Shown here: in pieces, positions 9,108 to 18,800 of the stretch
How positions within the stretch are numbered: the stretch's first letter is position 1
How the letters are laid out: each line of letters starts with the position of its first letter
Assembly: GCF_003286915.1 (NCBI RefSeq)
Contig: NZ_QMFY01000018.1
Span: 47,435 to 111,434 of the forward strand
Length of the DNA: 64,000 nt
Direction: 5' to 3'
Source of the DNA: Pseudochryseolinea flava
GTDB lineage: Bacteria > Bacteroidota > Bacteroidia > Cytophagales > Cyclobacteriaceae
The notes under the pieces: generated by a model
What the model was told of the DNA's origin: nothing
Seen by the model: only the letters and a program-made list of their open reading frames with translations
Database searches by the model: none
Position numbers and translations under genes: made by a program

Positions 9108-10325
9108 TTGTCAAAGGGCATTCAATATCAATATAAGGAAGGAAATCTTTCAGCGTCAGAACCTAACAAGTTAAAGGCGGAGAATCTTCATTCAGAAGAG
9201 ATGATCTTAAACTTGGGGCCGCAGCACCCGTCCACGCACGGTGTGCTAAGACTTGAGGTACTCATGGAAGGTGAAATCGTAAAAGAAGTTGTTCCTCACA
9301 TTGGATATCTGCACCGTTGTTTCGAAAAACACGCAGAGAATCTTCCCTATAATCAAATCATTCCGTTTGTCGACAGACTCGACTACGTGGCAGCCATGAA
9401 CAACGAGCATGTGTATGCGATGGGCGTGGAGCGTATGCTTGGTATTGAAGAGCAAATTCCCAAGCGTGTTGAATATGCAAGAGTATTGGTAGCGGAACTT
9501 AATAGGATTGCTTCTCATTTTATTGCGATCGGCACGTATGGAATGGACATCGGGGCGTTCACACCGTTCTTTTGGATCATGCGCGATCGCGAACATATCA
9601 TGCGGCTGCTAGAATGGGCATCGGGTGCGCGATTGCTCTACAACTACATTTGGATTGGCGGACTATTTTATGATTTGCCGATTGGGTTTGAAGAGAAGTG
9701 CGAAGAATTTGTTCGTTACATTAAACCGAAGTTTCAAGAACTCGAAGAGATTCTTATCAATAATAAAATTTTTATTGACCGTACAGCGAATGTGGGTGTG
9801 TTACCGCTTGATTTAGCGATCAACTGCGGTGTAACGGGACCGATGTTAAGGGCCTCGGGCCTTCGCTACGACCTGCGACGCGTTGACGGTTATTCTGTAT
9901 ACCCTGCGTTAGACTTCGAAGTCCCTATCGGCGAAGGGAAAATGGGCAAGGTCGGCGATTGCTGGGACCGGACGTATGTGCGTTATCTCGAATTACACGA
10001 ATCAATCAAGATCATTGAGCAATGCTTGGTTCAATTAAAAGGAGATCATAAACGCACGCGTGATTTTGATCCACAAGCGCTTGTGCCAAAGAAGATTCGC
10101 CCGAAGATGCAAGACCTTTATGTGAGAGGTGAGATTCCAAAGGGCGAGCTTGGTTTCTTCTTCCGTGCCGACGGTCGCAATGATTTTCCTTTTCGCTGCA
10201 AGTGTAGGTCATGCAGTTTTGTAAACTTGTCTGTACTCCCAGAAATTTCAAAGGGAATTCTTGTTGCCGATCTAATCGCCATTATCGGTTCGTTGGATGT
10301 GGTAATGGGCGAAGTAGACCGCTAG
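9108..10325 (+). CDS. nuoD: NADH-quinone oxidoreductase subunit D
   Basis: A 405-residue 49-kDa-type subunit that forms most of the quinone pocket with NuoB. The hallmark LNLGPQHPSTHGVLRL near residue 31 includes the quinone-binding His; further family features are GYLHRCFEKHAE and the C-terminal MGEVDR. The start is TTG at 9108; the next in-frame ATG (9197) would cut into the conserved N-terminus. No nuoE-N genes follow: the next gene is nnr, so the rest of complex I must be encoded elsewhere. Confidence 0.95.
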   Translation: MSKGIQYQYKEGNLSASEPNKLKAENLHSEEMILNLGPQHPSTHGVLRLEVLMEGEIVKEVVPHIGYLHRCFEKHAENLPYNQIIPFVDRLDYVAAMNNEHVYAMGVERMLGIEEQIPKRVEYARVLVAELNRIASHFIAIGTYGMDIGAFTPFFWIMRDREHIMRLLEWASGARLLYNYIWIGGLFYDLPIGFEEKCEEFVRYIKPKFQELEEILINNKIFIDRTANVGVLPLDLAINCGVTGPMLRASGLRYDLRRVDGYSVYPALDFEVPIGEGKMGKVGDCWDRTYVRYLELHESIKIIEQCLVQLKGDHKRTRDFDPQALVPKKIRPKMQDLYVRGEIPKGELGFFFRADGRNDFPFRCKCRSCSFVNLSVLPEISKGILVADLIAIIGSLDVVMGEVDR

Positions 10326-10351
10326 TGATTTTAATCGTCTGGATATAAATT

Positions 10352-11854
10352 ATGACAAAGATCCTGACTGTAAAACAAATCAAAGCCTTGGATGAATACA
10401 CCATTCAACATGAACCCATTGCTTCGATAGAACTCATGGAACGTGCTTGCCGCGCTTTTACGACGTGGTTCACCGAAAGATTTCATGCTCTCAACAAAGT
10501 GGGGATCGTGTGCGGCACTGGCAATAATGGTGGCGATGGTCTCGGTATTGCACGTCAGTTGAAAGCGTGGGGATACCCTGTGAAAGTTTGGGTGGTTCGC
10601 GGTAATATGAAGGAGTCCGATGACTTTAAAGAAAACTTCAAGCGACTTGCAGGCTATGTTGTCGATCTCGTGAACATTTCGTCCGAAGCTGATAAAGGAT
10701 TGTTTGTTGAATGTGATGTGTTGATTGACGCCATTTTCGGTTCTGGATTGTCGCGGAAACCTGAGGGAATTTATGCACAAGTGATTCAGTGTTTTAATCA
10801 AGCAACGGCAACCAAGATTGCAGTAGACATTCCTTCAGGATTAATGGCTGATCAAAAATCGGAGGAGCCCATTGCGCGCGTTACTTATACATTAACATTT
10901 CAACTTCCTAAACTTGCCTTCCTATTACCACAGTCGCAACAATACATTGGCGAGTGGACAGTTCTCGATATCGGATTGAGTAAGAAGTTTATCAAAGAAG
11001 TAGACACGACTAATTATTTACTCACGCAAAAAGATATCAAACGCTTAATCAAACCGCGATCAAAGTTTGATCACAAGGGAACATTTGGTCATGCGTTGTT
11101 GATTAGCGGAAGCTTCGGAAAAATGGGCGCTGCAATACTGTCTGCGAAAGCTGCGTTGCGCAGTGGCGTAGGATTGCTCACGACACATGTTCCCCAGTGT
11201 GGTTACTCAATCATGCAAAGTTCTGTTCCTGAAGCCATGGCACAAGTTGACGATGATGACAATCGTTTCACAGCTTACAGTAATCTTGAGTCTTACAACG
11301 CGCTGGGTATTGGTCCTGGGATAGGAACACACGAGACATCGGTTAAAGCGTTTATATCGGTACTGAAATCTTTTGCAAAACCTGTTGTGATCGACGCCGA
11401 TGGATTGAATATTCTTTCGGCACACTCAAATAAATATGAGGTTGTGCCACCGGGAAGTATTTTAACACCACATGTAAAGGAATTTAAAAGACTAGTCGGT
11501 GAGTGGAGCGATGATTTTGAACGGTTAGAAAAACAAAAGGAGTTGGCGCTGCAACTGCGTAGTGTCGTTCTCGTGAAAGGGGCGCATTCAACCGTGGCAA
11601 CGCCAGAAGGTAAATTGTATTTTAATGGAACTGGAAATCCAGGGATGGCAACAGGAGGCACGGGTGATGTACTCACGGGAATTCTAACGGCCCTATTGGC
11701 GCAAGGATATACGGCAGAAGACGCCGCGCGCATCGGCGTATACGTCCATGGCTTTGCGGGTGATCTTGCAGCGTCAGACAAAGGGATGATTTCGCTGATT
11801 GCGTCTGACTTGATCGAATACCTTCCGGCCGCTTTTAAATTATTGTCTAGATAG
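10352..11854 (+). CDS. nnr: Bifunctional NAD(P)H-hydrate epimerase / ADP-dependent dehydratase
   Basis: A 500-residue repair enzyme with two domains. The N-terminal YjeF_N domain (about 1-215) has the Rossmann motif GTGNNGGDGLGIAR and the Asp-rich DAIFGSGL; it epimerises damaged NAD(P)H hydrates. The C-terminal ribokinase-like dehydratase domain (about 225-500) has the anion-hole motif NPGMATGGTGDVLTG and restores NAD(P)H using ADP. Its place 26 nt after nuoD fits a role in keeping NADH usable for the respiratory chain, although that link is inferred from position alone. Confidence 0.93.
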   Translation: MTKILTVKQIKALDEYTIQHEPIASIELMERACRAFTTWFTERFHALNKVGIVCGTGNNGGDGLGIARQLKAWGYPVKVWVVRGNMKESDDFKENFKRLAGYVVDLVNISSEADKGLFVECDVLIDAIFGSGLSRKPEGIYAQVIQCFNQATATKIAVDIPSGLMADQKSEEPIARVTYTLTFQLPKLAFLLPQSQQYIGEWTVLDIGLSKKFIKEVDTTNYLLTQKDIKRLIKPRSKFDHKGTFGHALLISGSFGKMGAAILSAKAALRSGVGLLTTHVPQCGYSIMQSSVPEAMAQVDDDDNRFTAYSNLESYNALGIGPGIGTHETSVKAFISVLKSFAKPVVIDADGLNILSAHSNKYEVVPPGSILTPHVKEFKRLVGEWSDDFERLEKQKELALQLRSVVLVKGAHSTVATPEGKLYFNGTGNPGMATGGTGDVLTGILTALLAQGYTAEDAARIGVYVHGFAGDLAASDKGMISLIASDLIEYLPAAFKLLSR

Positions 11855-11874
11855 TTATCAGAAAATAAAATAGT

Positions 11875-12408
11875 ATGTCTCTACAAGAGCAAATAAAAAG
11901 TACGATCCGCGATATAAATGACTACCCCAAGGCTGGCATCGTATTCAAAGACATCACGCCCGTGTTAGCAACGCCGAAATTGGTAAAGGCAATTGCTTCA
12001 GAACTACGCGCACAATTTGAAAATGAAAAGATCGATGCGATCGCAGCTACAGAAGCACGCGGTTTTATTTTCGGATCTATTCTCGCATTAGAACTCGGTT
12101 GTGCCTTCATACCGATTAGAAAAAAGGGCAAGCTCCCGTACGCCACGCGGTCTCAAGAATACCAATTAGAATATGGCACCGCTTCGGTCGAAATTCATAC
12201 GGATGCTGTTAAGCCAGGTGCGAGGGTATTAATTCACGACGACCTACTGGCTACCGGTGGTACTGCGGGTGCAGCTGCCGACTTGATTAAAAGTTTCGAC
12301 GGCGTTGTTGCAGGATTTTCATTTATCATCAACTTAAGTTTTTTACCCGGTGAAGAAAACCTTATGCAGCGCTACGGTGTTAAACCCCATTATCTCGTGA
12401 AGTATTAA
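11875..12408 (+). CDS. apt: Adenine phosphoribosyltransferase
   Basis: A 177-residue type I phosphoribosyltransferase that makes AMP from adenine and PRPP. The PRPP loop reads VLIHDDLLATGGTAGA (about residues 119-134), and the N-terminal IRDINDYPKAGIVFKDITP is the usual APT entry, with EARGFIFG following. Length is standard. It lies 20 nt after nnr in a probable operon of unrelated housekeeping functions. Confidence 0.95.
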   Translation: MSLQEQIKSTIRDINDYPKAGIVFKDITPVLATPKLVKAIASELRAQFENEKIDAIAATEARGFIFGSILALELGCAFIPIRKKGKLPYATRSQEYQLEYGTASVEIHTDAVKPGARVLIHDDLLATGGTAGAAADLIKSFDGVVAGFSFIINLSFLPGEENLMQRYGVKPHYLVKY

Positions 12409-12422
12409 ATGATTTAACAGCG

Positions 12423-13010
12423 ATGGCAGGCTTTGTGAATATTCCTATGTTTCCCTTGTCGATCTTACCTATGCCTGGTGAGTTGGTACCACTGCACATC
12501 TTCGAGCCTCGCTACAAACAATTGCTTCACGATTTAGAAGTAGAAGATATACGCTTCGGCATTTATTTCGCCAGTGATTTGAACGAAGAAAAAATCGGCT
12601 CGCTCATGCGCTTGGAAAGCATCATTAAGCGCCATCATACTGGCGAATGCGATATCATCGTTAAGTGTGAGGATATTCTAAGTTTGGGTCAACTGTTCCG
12701 TACCTACCAAAATAAATCATATCCTGGCGGCGACGTTCGGTTTCATCAGGTTGATGGTTCACGATTGCCGAGTACACCGTTGCATGAAATGTTTGTGGAA
12801 TATATGCGGCTGCGAAAAATCACAAAGATGGAGGAGCCGATTTCTATATATAGTGTGGCGCAAGAACTTAGTTTGGATCTTCAAGATCGTTATAAGTTTC
12901 TGTTGTTGTCAGACGATCGAAAGGATAGTTTTCTCATCAGCCGCGTGCGCTACCAAACCGATATCTTCAAGCAAGAAGATAAGAGTCGTGACCTCTATCA
13001 CCTAAATTAG
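12423..13010 (+). CDS. LON peptidase substrate-binding domain protein
   Basis: A 195-residue protein consisting of a stand-alone Lon N-terminal (PUA-like) domain: the opening IPMFPLSILPMPGELVPLHIFEPRYKQL (cited in part) corresponds to the first strands of that domain. There is no ATPase or protease part. The full Lon protease is encoded separately at 33172. Stand-alone domains of this type are widespread and of unknown function. It ends the apt-containing gene run; a short GGGG/CCCC hairpin follows the stop codon. Confidence 0.85.
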   Translation: MAGFVNIPMFPLSILPMPGELVPLHIFEPRYKQLLHDLEVEDIRFGIYFASDLNEEKIGSLMRLESIIKRHHTGECDIIVKCEDILSLGQLFRTYQNKSYPGGDVRFHQVDGSRLPSTPLHEMFVEYMRLRKITKMEEPISIYSVAQELSLDLQDRYKFLLLSDDRKDSFLISRVRYQTDIFKQEDKSRDLYHLN

Positions 13011-13343
13011 GGGAGTACCCCTGTTCATTCTTGAATTTCGACTGTACAGTTTTGAACGAATTGTTATCAGCGCGTGAGTTTTACGCTTGATGTATCAATA
13101 ATTTTTTTCGAGTCATTGATGTTCAGTTGTGTGAATTCATTGTACGCTTTCGAACGAAACGAAAAATGTTACTGATTTTTTTATCGGAATAGTAACCTGA
13201 ATGACAACGCATCGTTTGAGCGACCTTTCTTATGTGAAGCCAATTTTATCACCGCGAAAAAAATCTTAACAATAATTAACGATTGCGCTGCAACATTTAA
13301 CGATTGCGTGGCGTCTTAGAGTTGTAAATAAAACAACAGCGAT
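13011..13343. other. Non-coding stretch with a direct repeat and probable promoter
   Basis: No convincing gene. AT-rich sequence ahead of the secreted protein at 13344. TTAACGATTGCG occurs twice, at 13276-13287 and 13297-13308, with 21-nt spacing (two helical turns), so it could bind a regulator as a direct-repeat operator. TAGAGTTG at 13317-13324 is one base away from the TAnnTTTG -7 consensus. Confidence 0.4.
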
Positions 13344-13925
13344 ATGAAAAAGATCTTATCAATGATAGTAGCGATTGCAATAAGTGGTGCAGTGTTCGCT
13401 AACAATTCAGCTCGTGTTTCCGGTACAGATGCAATCGTTACGAACAACGGTGCAAATGTTAAACTCTACTACAAGTCACAGACAACTTCTAAAGTTGTTG
13501 TTTCAATCTATAACGAATCACATAAGCTAGTCTTCTCAGAAACTGTTCATCAAGAGAATGGTTTTGCGAGACCTTATAATTTTTCTAACCTTGAAGAAGG
13601 GACTTATACCATTGATGTAAACGACGGCGGTGCACATTACGCAAAACAAGTAACATACAAGAAAGAGAAGCGTGAGAAGAGTGAGATGCATGCGCGACTC
13701 ACGCAAGTAGTTGGAGAAACAGGAAAGTATATCTTATCTATTCCAAAGAGTGCATACAAGACTGTAACGGTGAAAATTTACAACGAGAGCAATCGTCTTA
13801 CGTACAGCGCGGAAGAGCAATTGGATGGCGATTTTGCAAAAGTGTATAACATTGGTCGTTTTGGAAGTAAAGTTTCGTTTGAGGTGCAAGATGCCAAAGG
13901 AAATGTTATCACTGTTCTGAATTAA
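13344..13925 (+). CDS. Secreted two-repeat beta protein, copy 1
   Basis: A 193-residue protein with a type I signal peptide (cleavage probably after AVFA, residue 19). The mature part is two copies of one unit of about 75 residues: each holds a VxIYNES strand, a hydrophobic segment ending in S/Y plus Glu (LVFSETV, LTYSAEE), a G-F-A stretch, then a strand such as YTIDVNDGG or FEVQDAKGN. This resembles the carbohydrate- or adhesion-type beta-sandwich units of secreted Bacteroidota proteins. A paralogue follows at 14222. There is no type IX sorting domain. Function unknown. Confidence 0.75.
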   Translation: MKKILSMIVAIAISGAVFANNSARVSGTDAIVTNNGANVKLYYKSQTTSKVVVSIYNESHKLVFSETVHQENGFARPYNFSNLEEGTYTIDVNDGGAHYAKQVTYKKEKREKSEMHARLTQVVGETGKYILSIPKSAYKTVTVKIYNESNRLTYSAEEQLDGDFAKVYNIGRFGSKVSFEVQDAKGNVITVLN

Positions 13926-13967
13926 TTAAATACGATTCGTTTTTACGGTATAAAAGCGAATAAAATG

Positions 13968-14003
13968 AAAGGTAATCTCTGGTAGCGGAGGTTGCCTTTT
14001 TTT
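13968..14003 (+). terminator. Rho-independent terminator
   Basis: Stem AAGGTAATCTC pairs with GAGGTTGCCTT (two G-U pairs) around an 8-nt loop, followed by a run of seven T. It ends the transcript of the secreted protein at 13344. Confidence 0.8.
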
Positions 14004-14018
14004 GTTTGATTTCGTTAT

Positions 14019-14127
14019 GCAAACGTTTCATGCAAACGATTTATAATTTTTCTGAGCACCGAATGCGTTTGCACTGCACGTTTCACTCTGTTTGAATCGT
14101 ATTTCGGATTAGAAATTTACGCAAACG
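14019..14127. promoter_or_regulatory. Cluster of GCAAACG boxes
   Basis: GCAAACG occurs at 14019-14025, 14032-14038 and 14121-14127, and its complement CGTTTGC at 14066-14072. The first extends to GCAAACGTTTCA, close to the GCAAACGTTTGC palindrome recognised by many LacI-family repressors. The cluster is confined to the region upstream of the gene at 14222, so it may control it. No regulator gene is visible nearby. Confidence 0.35.
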
Positions 14128-14165
14128 TTATTTATAGAATTAAAACATGTTTCCTTACAACTTTC

Positions 14166-14195
14166 GTTGTTGCATGATGCAAGCCCGTACATTTG
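14166..14195 (+). promoter_or_regulatory. Candidate promoter of secreted protein copy 2
   Basis: TACATTTG (14188-14195) matches the TAnnTTTG -7 consensus exactly, with GTTG 18 nt upstream (14166-14169) as a partial -33 element. The ATG is at 14222. Confidence 0.5.
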
Positions 14196-14221
14196 TATCG
14201 TAAACAAAACGAAAAAGAAAT

Positions 14222-14800
14222 ATGAAAACGAAATCTCTGTTCATCGCAGCTGTTGCCATGGTTGTAGCCCTGTCAGCATTCGGAGAAGAGCCATCGAACA
14301 GCAAAGGTTTAGCTGTTGTGCCTGTTAAAGGAAGCGAAGTATTCAAAGTCATCTACAAAGGTGAGAACACTGGAAAAATCAAATTGAATATATACAACGA
14401 ACAAGCTCAGCTTGTTTTCTCAGAAAGCATCAGCGGTCTTGATGGATTCATCCGTCCGTTGAACTTCAATGGTCTTGCAGCTGGTCAATATACGTTCGAA
14501 ATCATCGACGCTACTGGCAAGAAGACTGAGAAAGTTGATTACAAACCATTCACAGCGAAAGCTAGCAACGTACACGTTACGAAGTTAAGCGGCGAAGGGA
14601 AGTTCCTTCTTGCGATTGCAGCTTCTGGAAAAGAAACGGTTAACGTAAAAATCTATGACGCAGCAAATACACTTGTTCACAGCGAAAGCAAATCAGTTGA
14701 CGGTGCATATGCGCAGATCTATACTGTAAAGAACGTAAAAGGTGCTCTTACTTTCGAAGTAACTGACGCCAATGGAACAACTAAAACAGTTCGGTTTTAA
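14222..14800 (+). CDS. Secreted two-repeat beta protein, copy 2
   Basis: A 192-residue paralogue of the protein at 13344: signal peptide of about 20 residues ending SAFG, then two units of about 75 residues sharing the same landmarks (KLNIYNEQAQLVFSES then YTFEIIDATG; VKIYDAANTLVHSES then LTFEVTDANG). Codon usage is strongly biased and GC-balanced, suggesting high expression, and it has its own consensus promoter and a strong terminator. It is probably an abundant periplasmic or surface protein. Family not recognised. Confidence 0.78.
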   Translation: MKTKSLFIAAVAMVVALSAFGEEPSNSKGLAVVPVKGSEVFKVIYKGENTGKIKLNIYNEQAQLVFSESISGLDGFIRPLNFNGLAAGQYTFEIIDATGKKTEKVDYKPFTAKASNVHVTKLSGEGKFLLAIAASGKETVNVKIYDAANTLVHSESKSVDGAYAQIYTVKNVKGALTFEVTDANGTTKTVRF

Positions 14801-14824
14801 TCTATAAGTTTCCAAGTCTTAAGA

Positions 14825-14852
14825 GAGCCCTTCTATCCGGAGGGCTTTTTTT
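14825..14852 (+). terminator. Rho-independent terminator
   Basis: Stem AGCCCTTC with GGAGGGCT around a short loop, followed by seven T; 25 nt after the stop codon of the secreted protein at 14222. Confidence 0.88.
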
Positions 14853-14948
14853 ATGATGTTTATCAGCCCCATAGCTGAATTTTGACATTTTGATTTTTAA
14901 GGTAAATGGTTACTTTTACCTCGCTACAAAGCTTAAAAATCAAGATTT

Positions 14949-15806
14949 ATGAAAAGAATTCTCGTTCCGACAGACTTCTCTAAACCAGCACAACTTGCAA
15001 CGGATGTTGCAGCTGATATCGCCCGAAAATCTGGCGCTGAACTCATTTTGCTTCACGTCGTTGAAGGCGCCAGCGAAGGCTCATTCAATATTGAAGGCGA
15101 GGCTACCTACAGTGGCAATTGGGAGGATAAAATCTTTACCCTCAAGCTGATCGAAAAAGCAAAGAAGCAAATGGCGAGGTTTTCTGATGATTCCAAATAC
15201 GGCGATATCAAAATCCGCCAGGAATTGAAACTTGGAAGCCCTTACCACGGTATGAATTCAATCATCACAGAAAAAAAGGTCGACCTGGTAGTAATGGGAA
15301 CATCTGGAAAGTCGGAATTGGAGCATATGATCATCGGTTCCAATACGGAAAAGGTGGTTCGTCATGCACATTGCCCGGTGCTTACCGTTCATAACAAACC
15401 TGCTCGCAAAGATTTTAAAAATATCGTTTACGCAACCTCTATGGATAAAGACGAGGAAGTGTTCTCGAAAATCATTCGTCGTACTCAGCAAGTTTATGAT
15501 TCAACCATTCACCTGGTAAGAATCAATACGCCTGGTAACTTCCAACGCGATGCTGTTGTAAAGAAATACATGCAGGATTTTGCGAAGAAGCTTCAGTTGA
15601 AGAACTACACGATCAATGTATTTAACGATTTGTCGGAAGAGGAGGGAATTGTATACTTCGCCGATAGCATCGACGCCGACCTCATTGGTATGGCAACGCA
15701 TGGTCGTACCGGTTTTGCGCACGTTTTGGCAGGTAGTATTGCCGAAGACGTTGTAAGCCACTCACGTCGCCCTGTGCTGACCTTCGTAACGAAACATAGA
15801 AACTAA
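14949..15806 (+). CDS. Universal stress protein with two UspA domains
   Basis: A 285-residue tandem UspA protein (domains about 1-145 and 150-285). Domain 1 has the ATP-binding pattern G-x2-G-x9-G-S (GTSGKSELEHMIIGS). In domain 2 the corresponding stretch is ATHGRTGFAHVLAGS: the first Gly is Ala, so nucleotide binding there may be changed. The product is cytosolic and probably made under stress or growth arrest, as known for the family. It is monocistronic with a bidirectional terminator behind it. Confidence 0.9.
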   Translation: MKRILVPTDFSKPAQLATDVAADIARKSGAELILLHVVEGASEGSFNIEGEATYSGNWEDKIFTLKLIEKAKKQMARFSDDSKYGDIKIRQELKLGSPYHGMNSIITEKKVDLVVMGTSGKSELEHMIIGSNTEKVVRHAHCPVLTVHNKPARKDFKNIVYATSMDKDEEVFSKIIRRTQQVYDSTIHLVRINTPGNFQRDAVVKKYMQDFAKKLQLKNYTINVFNDLSEEEGIVYFADSIDADLIGMATHGRTGFAHVLAGSIAEDVVSHSRRPVLTFVTKHRN

Positions 15807-15833
15807 GTTCGACACGAAGGATTGTCGTCATAA

Positions 15834-15868
15834 AAAAGCCAGCTTGGTAGTTACCATAGCTGGCTTTT
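15834..15868. terminator. Bidirectional terminator
   Basis: Perfect stem AAAAGCCAGCT/AGCTGGCTTTT around a 13-nt loop, with A and T runs on either side. It serves the plus-strand usp gene and the minus-strand TPR-CHAT gene, which converge here. Confidence 0.88.
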
Positions 15869-15886
15869 CTTTTGCGATCGCGTCGC

Positions 15887-18800
15887 CTATTCCAAGCCAA
15901 TAATCATAAAGGCACCCCAGTAAATCGGTTCTGGTCGCTCAGCGCGGAGCTCAATTTTTGCCTCTGTAAAGCTTTGTCGGAAATTTCCGGAATTCAACCA
16001 TTTCTGATAGAATTTCAGCATCAATTTCTGAGTGGCATCGTCATCTACTTTGAACATACTCATCACCAAGAATTTCGCGCCAGCAACCATAAAGGCACGT
16101 TGTAGACCCATAACGCCTTCGCCTGCCTCCAAATCGCCTAGCCCTGTCTCGCACGCGCTAAGCACCACCATATCGGTTTTATCCAAGTTTAAGCTCATCG
16201 CTTCTTGTGCTGTGAGGATGCCACTTTCCATGTTGTAATTAAAATCTGTTTTCTCCATCAAATCTCCAGCACCTTTTAAAAGGAGTCCATTACGCATAAA
16301 AGGATTTTGTGTTAGAATCGCTTCGTTACCTTGAATTTCTTCATCTAACGTTACAGGCACAGATGGTTTGTAAAATCCGTGTGTCGCCAAGTGTACAACT
16401 CTCACGTTGTTGATCTCTTTAATCTTCTCTTCAGAAGCTGTATTGTCAACAAAAACCGTCGTGAGCCAAGCTTTCTGCTTCAACATGAAATCAAGCTGGT
16501 TAATCTCTTTTTCAGTTCCTGGTAGTTGAGAAATAGAATTGTCGGCGGAAGCCGTTTTGTAGAATGCAGGATTACCAATCAGGTAAGCGGTGTTGTCGCT
16601 TGATTTCGCACGACTTTTAATCTTCCGGAGATATAAATCTTTGGTGTTACTGATCAACACAATATTTGAATTGTCGATTACATATTTTCCATCAGGTGTA
16701 GGCAGCGATTCAAGATTGATTTGATTATACACACCATCTGCAGACAGGTAGATGGTTGATGCTTGGCCAAGTTCATCGGCGATAGGTTTCCAAAATGCAG
16801 TATAAGAATATTGATCTGGAATCATACCGGTGATGGCATAGCGGTAATATTTAAAGAATCGGGTCTCTAATCTCTTGCCGTCATTAAGGATGATAACTTT
16901 CGGTTTCGAGAAATCGCTCTTGATATAAAGCGCAGCATATATGACCGAATCCGTAAGGTTGTGGTTAAAGTAACGATAACGGATCATTTCAATCGCTACT
17001 TCGTTAGGCTTTAGCGATTTCTTCACGTCTTCGAATGTGATCCGTTTATTGTCGAAGCTTTGACCGAATAGTTCAGATTTTTCGCTCAATTCTTTTTCAA
17101 GGCGATCTACCTCTTGTTGTAGGAGCGTCGGATCAATGTTCCGCTCTGATAATTGCGCAGGGCTCATTGACAGGGCCAAGGTCATCAGTTCCTTTTTCTC
17201 TGTCCAAGTATTGTACTGATTTTTTAGCTCTTCATCGGTGCTGTTTAAGATACGTTCGCGCATCTTCAGGGTTGAGCTAAGAAGTAATGCCTTCGTGAGC
17301 AGCTGGTAGTTGTACACTTTGCCAGCAAGATCTTTGAAGTCCTCAAGATTACCGAACGCCAAGGTATTGTAGAATTCAAAGTCACCCTTGATGGTATTCC
17401 AGTACTTGGCTTTTTGTGCTTCCGTTTGCGCAGGGAAATACTGTTTAATGTAATTCTCGTAGTTGTCAAGCGCTTCTTCGATGAGCTTTTTAGAACGCTT
17501 GTAGTCAGCTTTCATGTAATAAACTTTTCCAAGCTTGGCGAGAATCTTCACGTATTCAGGATGCTTGTCGTTGAAGAAGCGTTCGTAAATTTCTTTACCG
17601 CGATCATAGAATTCTTGCGCCTTGTTATAGTTTTTTAATTGATAGTATACATCGCCTGTCAGGATGTAGATACTGGCAAGGTTGATATTTGTTTTGGAGC
17701 CTGTTTTCGCGCGCCAAATTCCTTCTGCGACCGTGAGTGAATTAAACGCGATATCGAACTTCTTTTCGGAGATATATAATACCGCCACGTTTTTTAGAAT
17801 TTCAGCATACTGTGGGTTTGTGTTACCCAACTTGTCGAGCATGATCTTCTGCGCTTCGTTCATTAATTTTTCAACCTCTTTCTTACTGTCACCTTTGTGG
17901 AATTTTGTAAGCGCGAGTTGTGAAATAGACTTGGCCACTTCGATGTGGTTTCTTCCGAATTGTTTCTCTTGACTGGCCAGCGCTTTAATCAAGTTATCTT
18001 GTGCGCGATCATAGTCACCCAACGTATAGGCGATGTCGCTCAACAGTCGTTGCGTTGGCGCGGTCTTGGTCGAATTGTCGCCGTACGATTTTACCGCGAT
18101 TTGGTTTGCACGCATCGCCGTCTTTTCTGCTTCTGAATAATCTGCGTTTGCAAGCAAAATGCGTCCTTCATTGGTGAGCGGCTCAATCAAGCGCAACGAG
18201 TTTCGTCCATACAATTTTTCGTACTCTGGAATTTGCGTGGCCAGGAGTTTGGTGGCTTCCGAGTATCGGCCGAGTTGAATGAAAAGTGAAGTCAATTCTT
18301 CCGCGCTCGACAATTCATTGCTTACCAATACATCGGCTTTGTTGAAAAGCTTTTTAGATTTTTCCAGATTCTCAACCGCTTCGTCGAACATCCCCTTGAT
18401 ACCATATAGTTTTGCCTGTGTCTCCAGGGCGTCGATATAGGTAGGGTAGTACGCCGCATTTTTGCTGTCCTTCTCTGCAATGATTTTTAATGATGTATTA
18501 AGATCTTCCCCGGCAGATTCATACTCGCCAAGTTTAAGTTTCAACTTCGCGATATTATTCATTTCGCGTGCGTACAGTATGTCAGTGATGTCATACTTTT
18601 CTCGTACAGCTTTTCCTGCGATAGTGAGTGTCTTGGATGCTTTGGCATATTGATCGATCAACTCGTAATAATTTGCAAGGTGATTCAGTATTTCTAAGTA
18701 ATCTTTATGTTGAACACCGATCGTGGACGATAACTTATTGATATAACTCCCTTCGAAGATTTTGCCAGCGTCCTCAATTTTATTGGTGTAGTCAAGGTAA

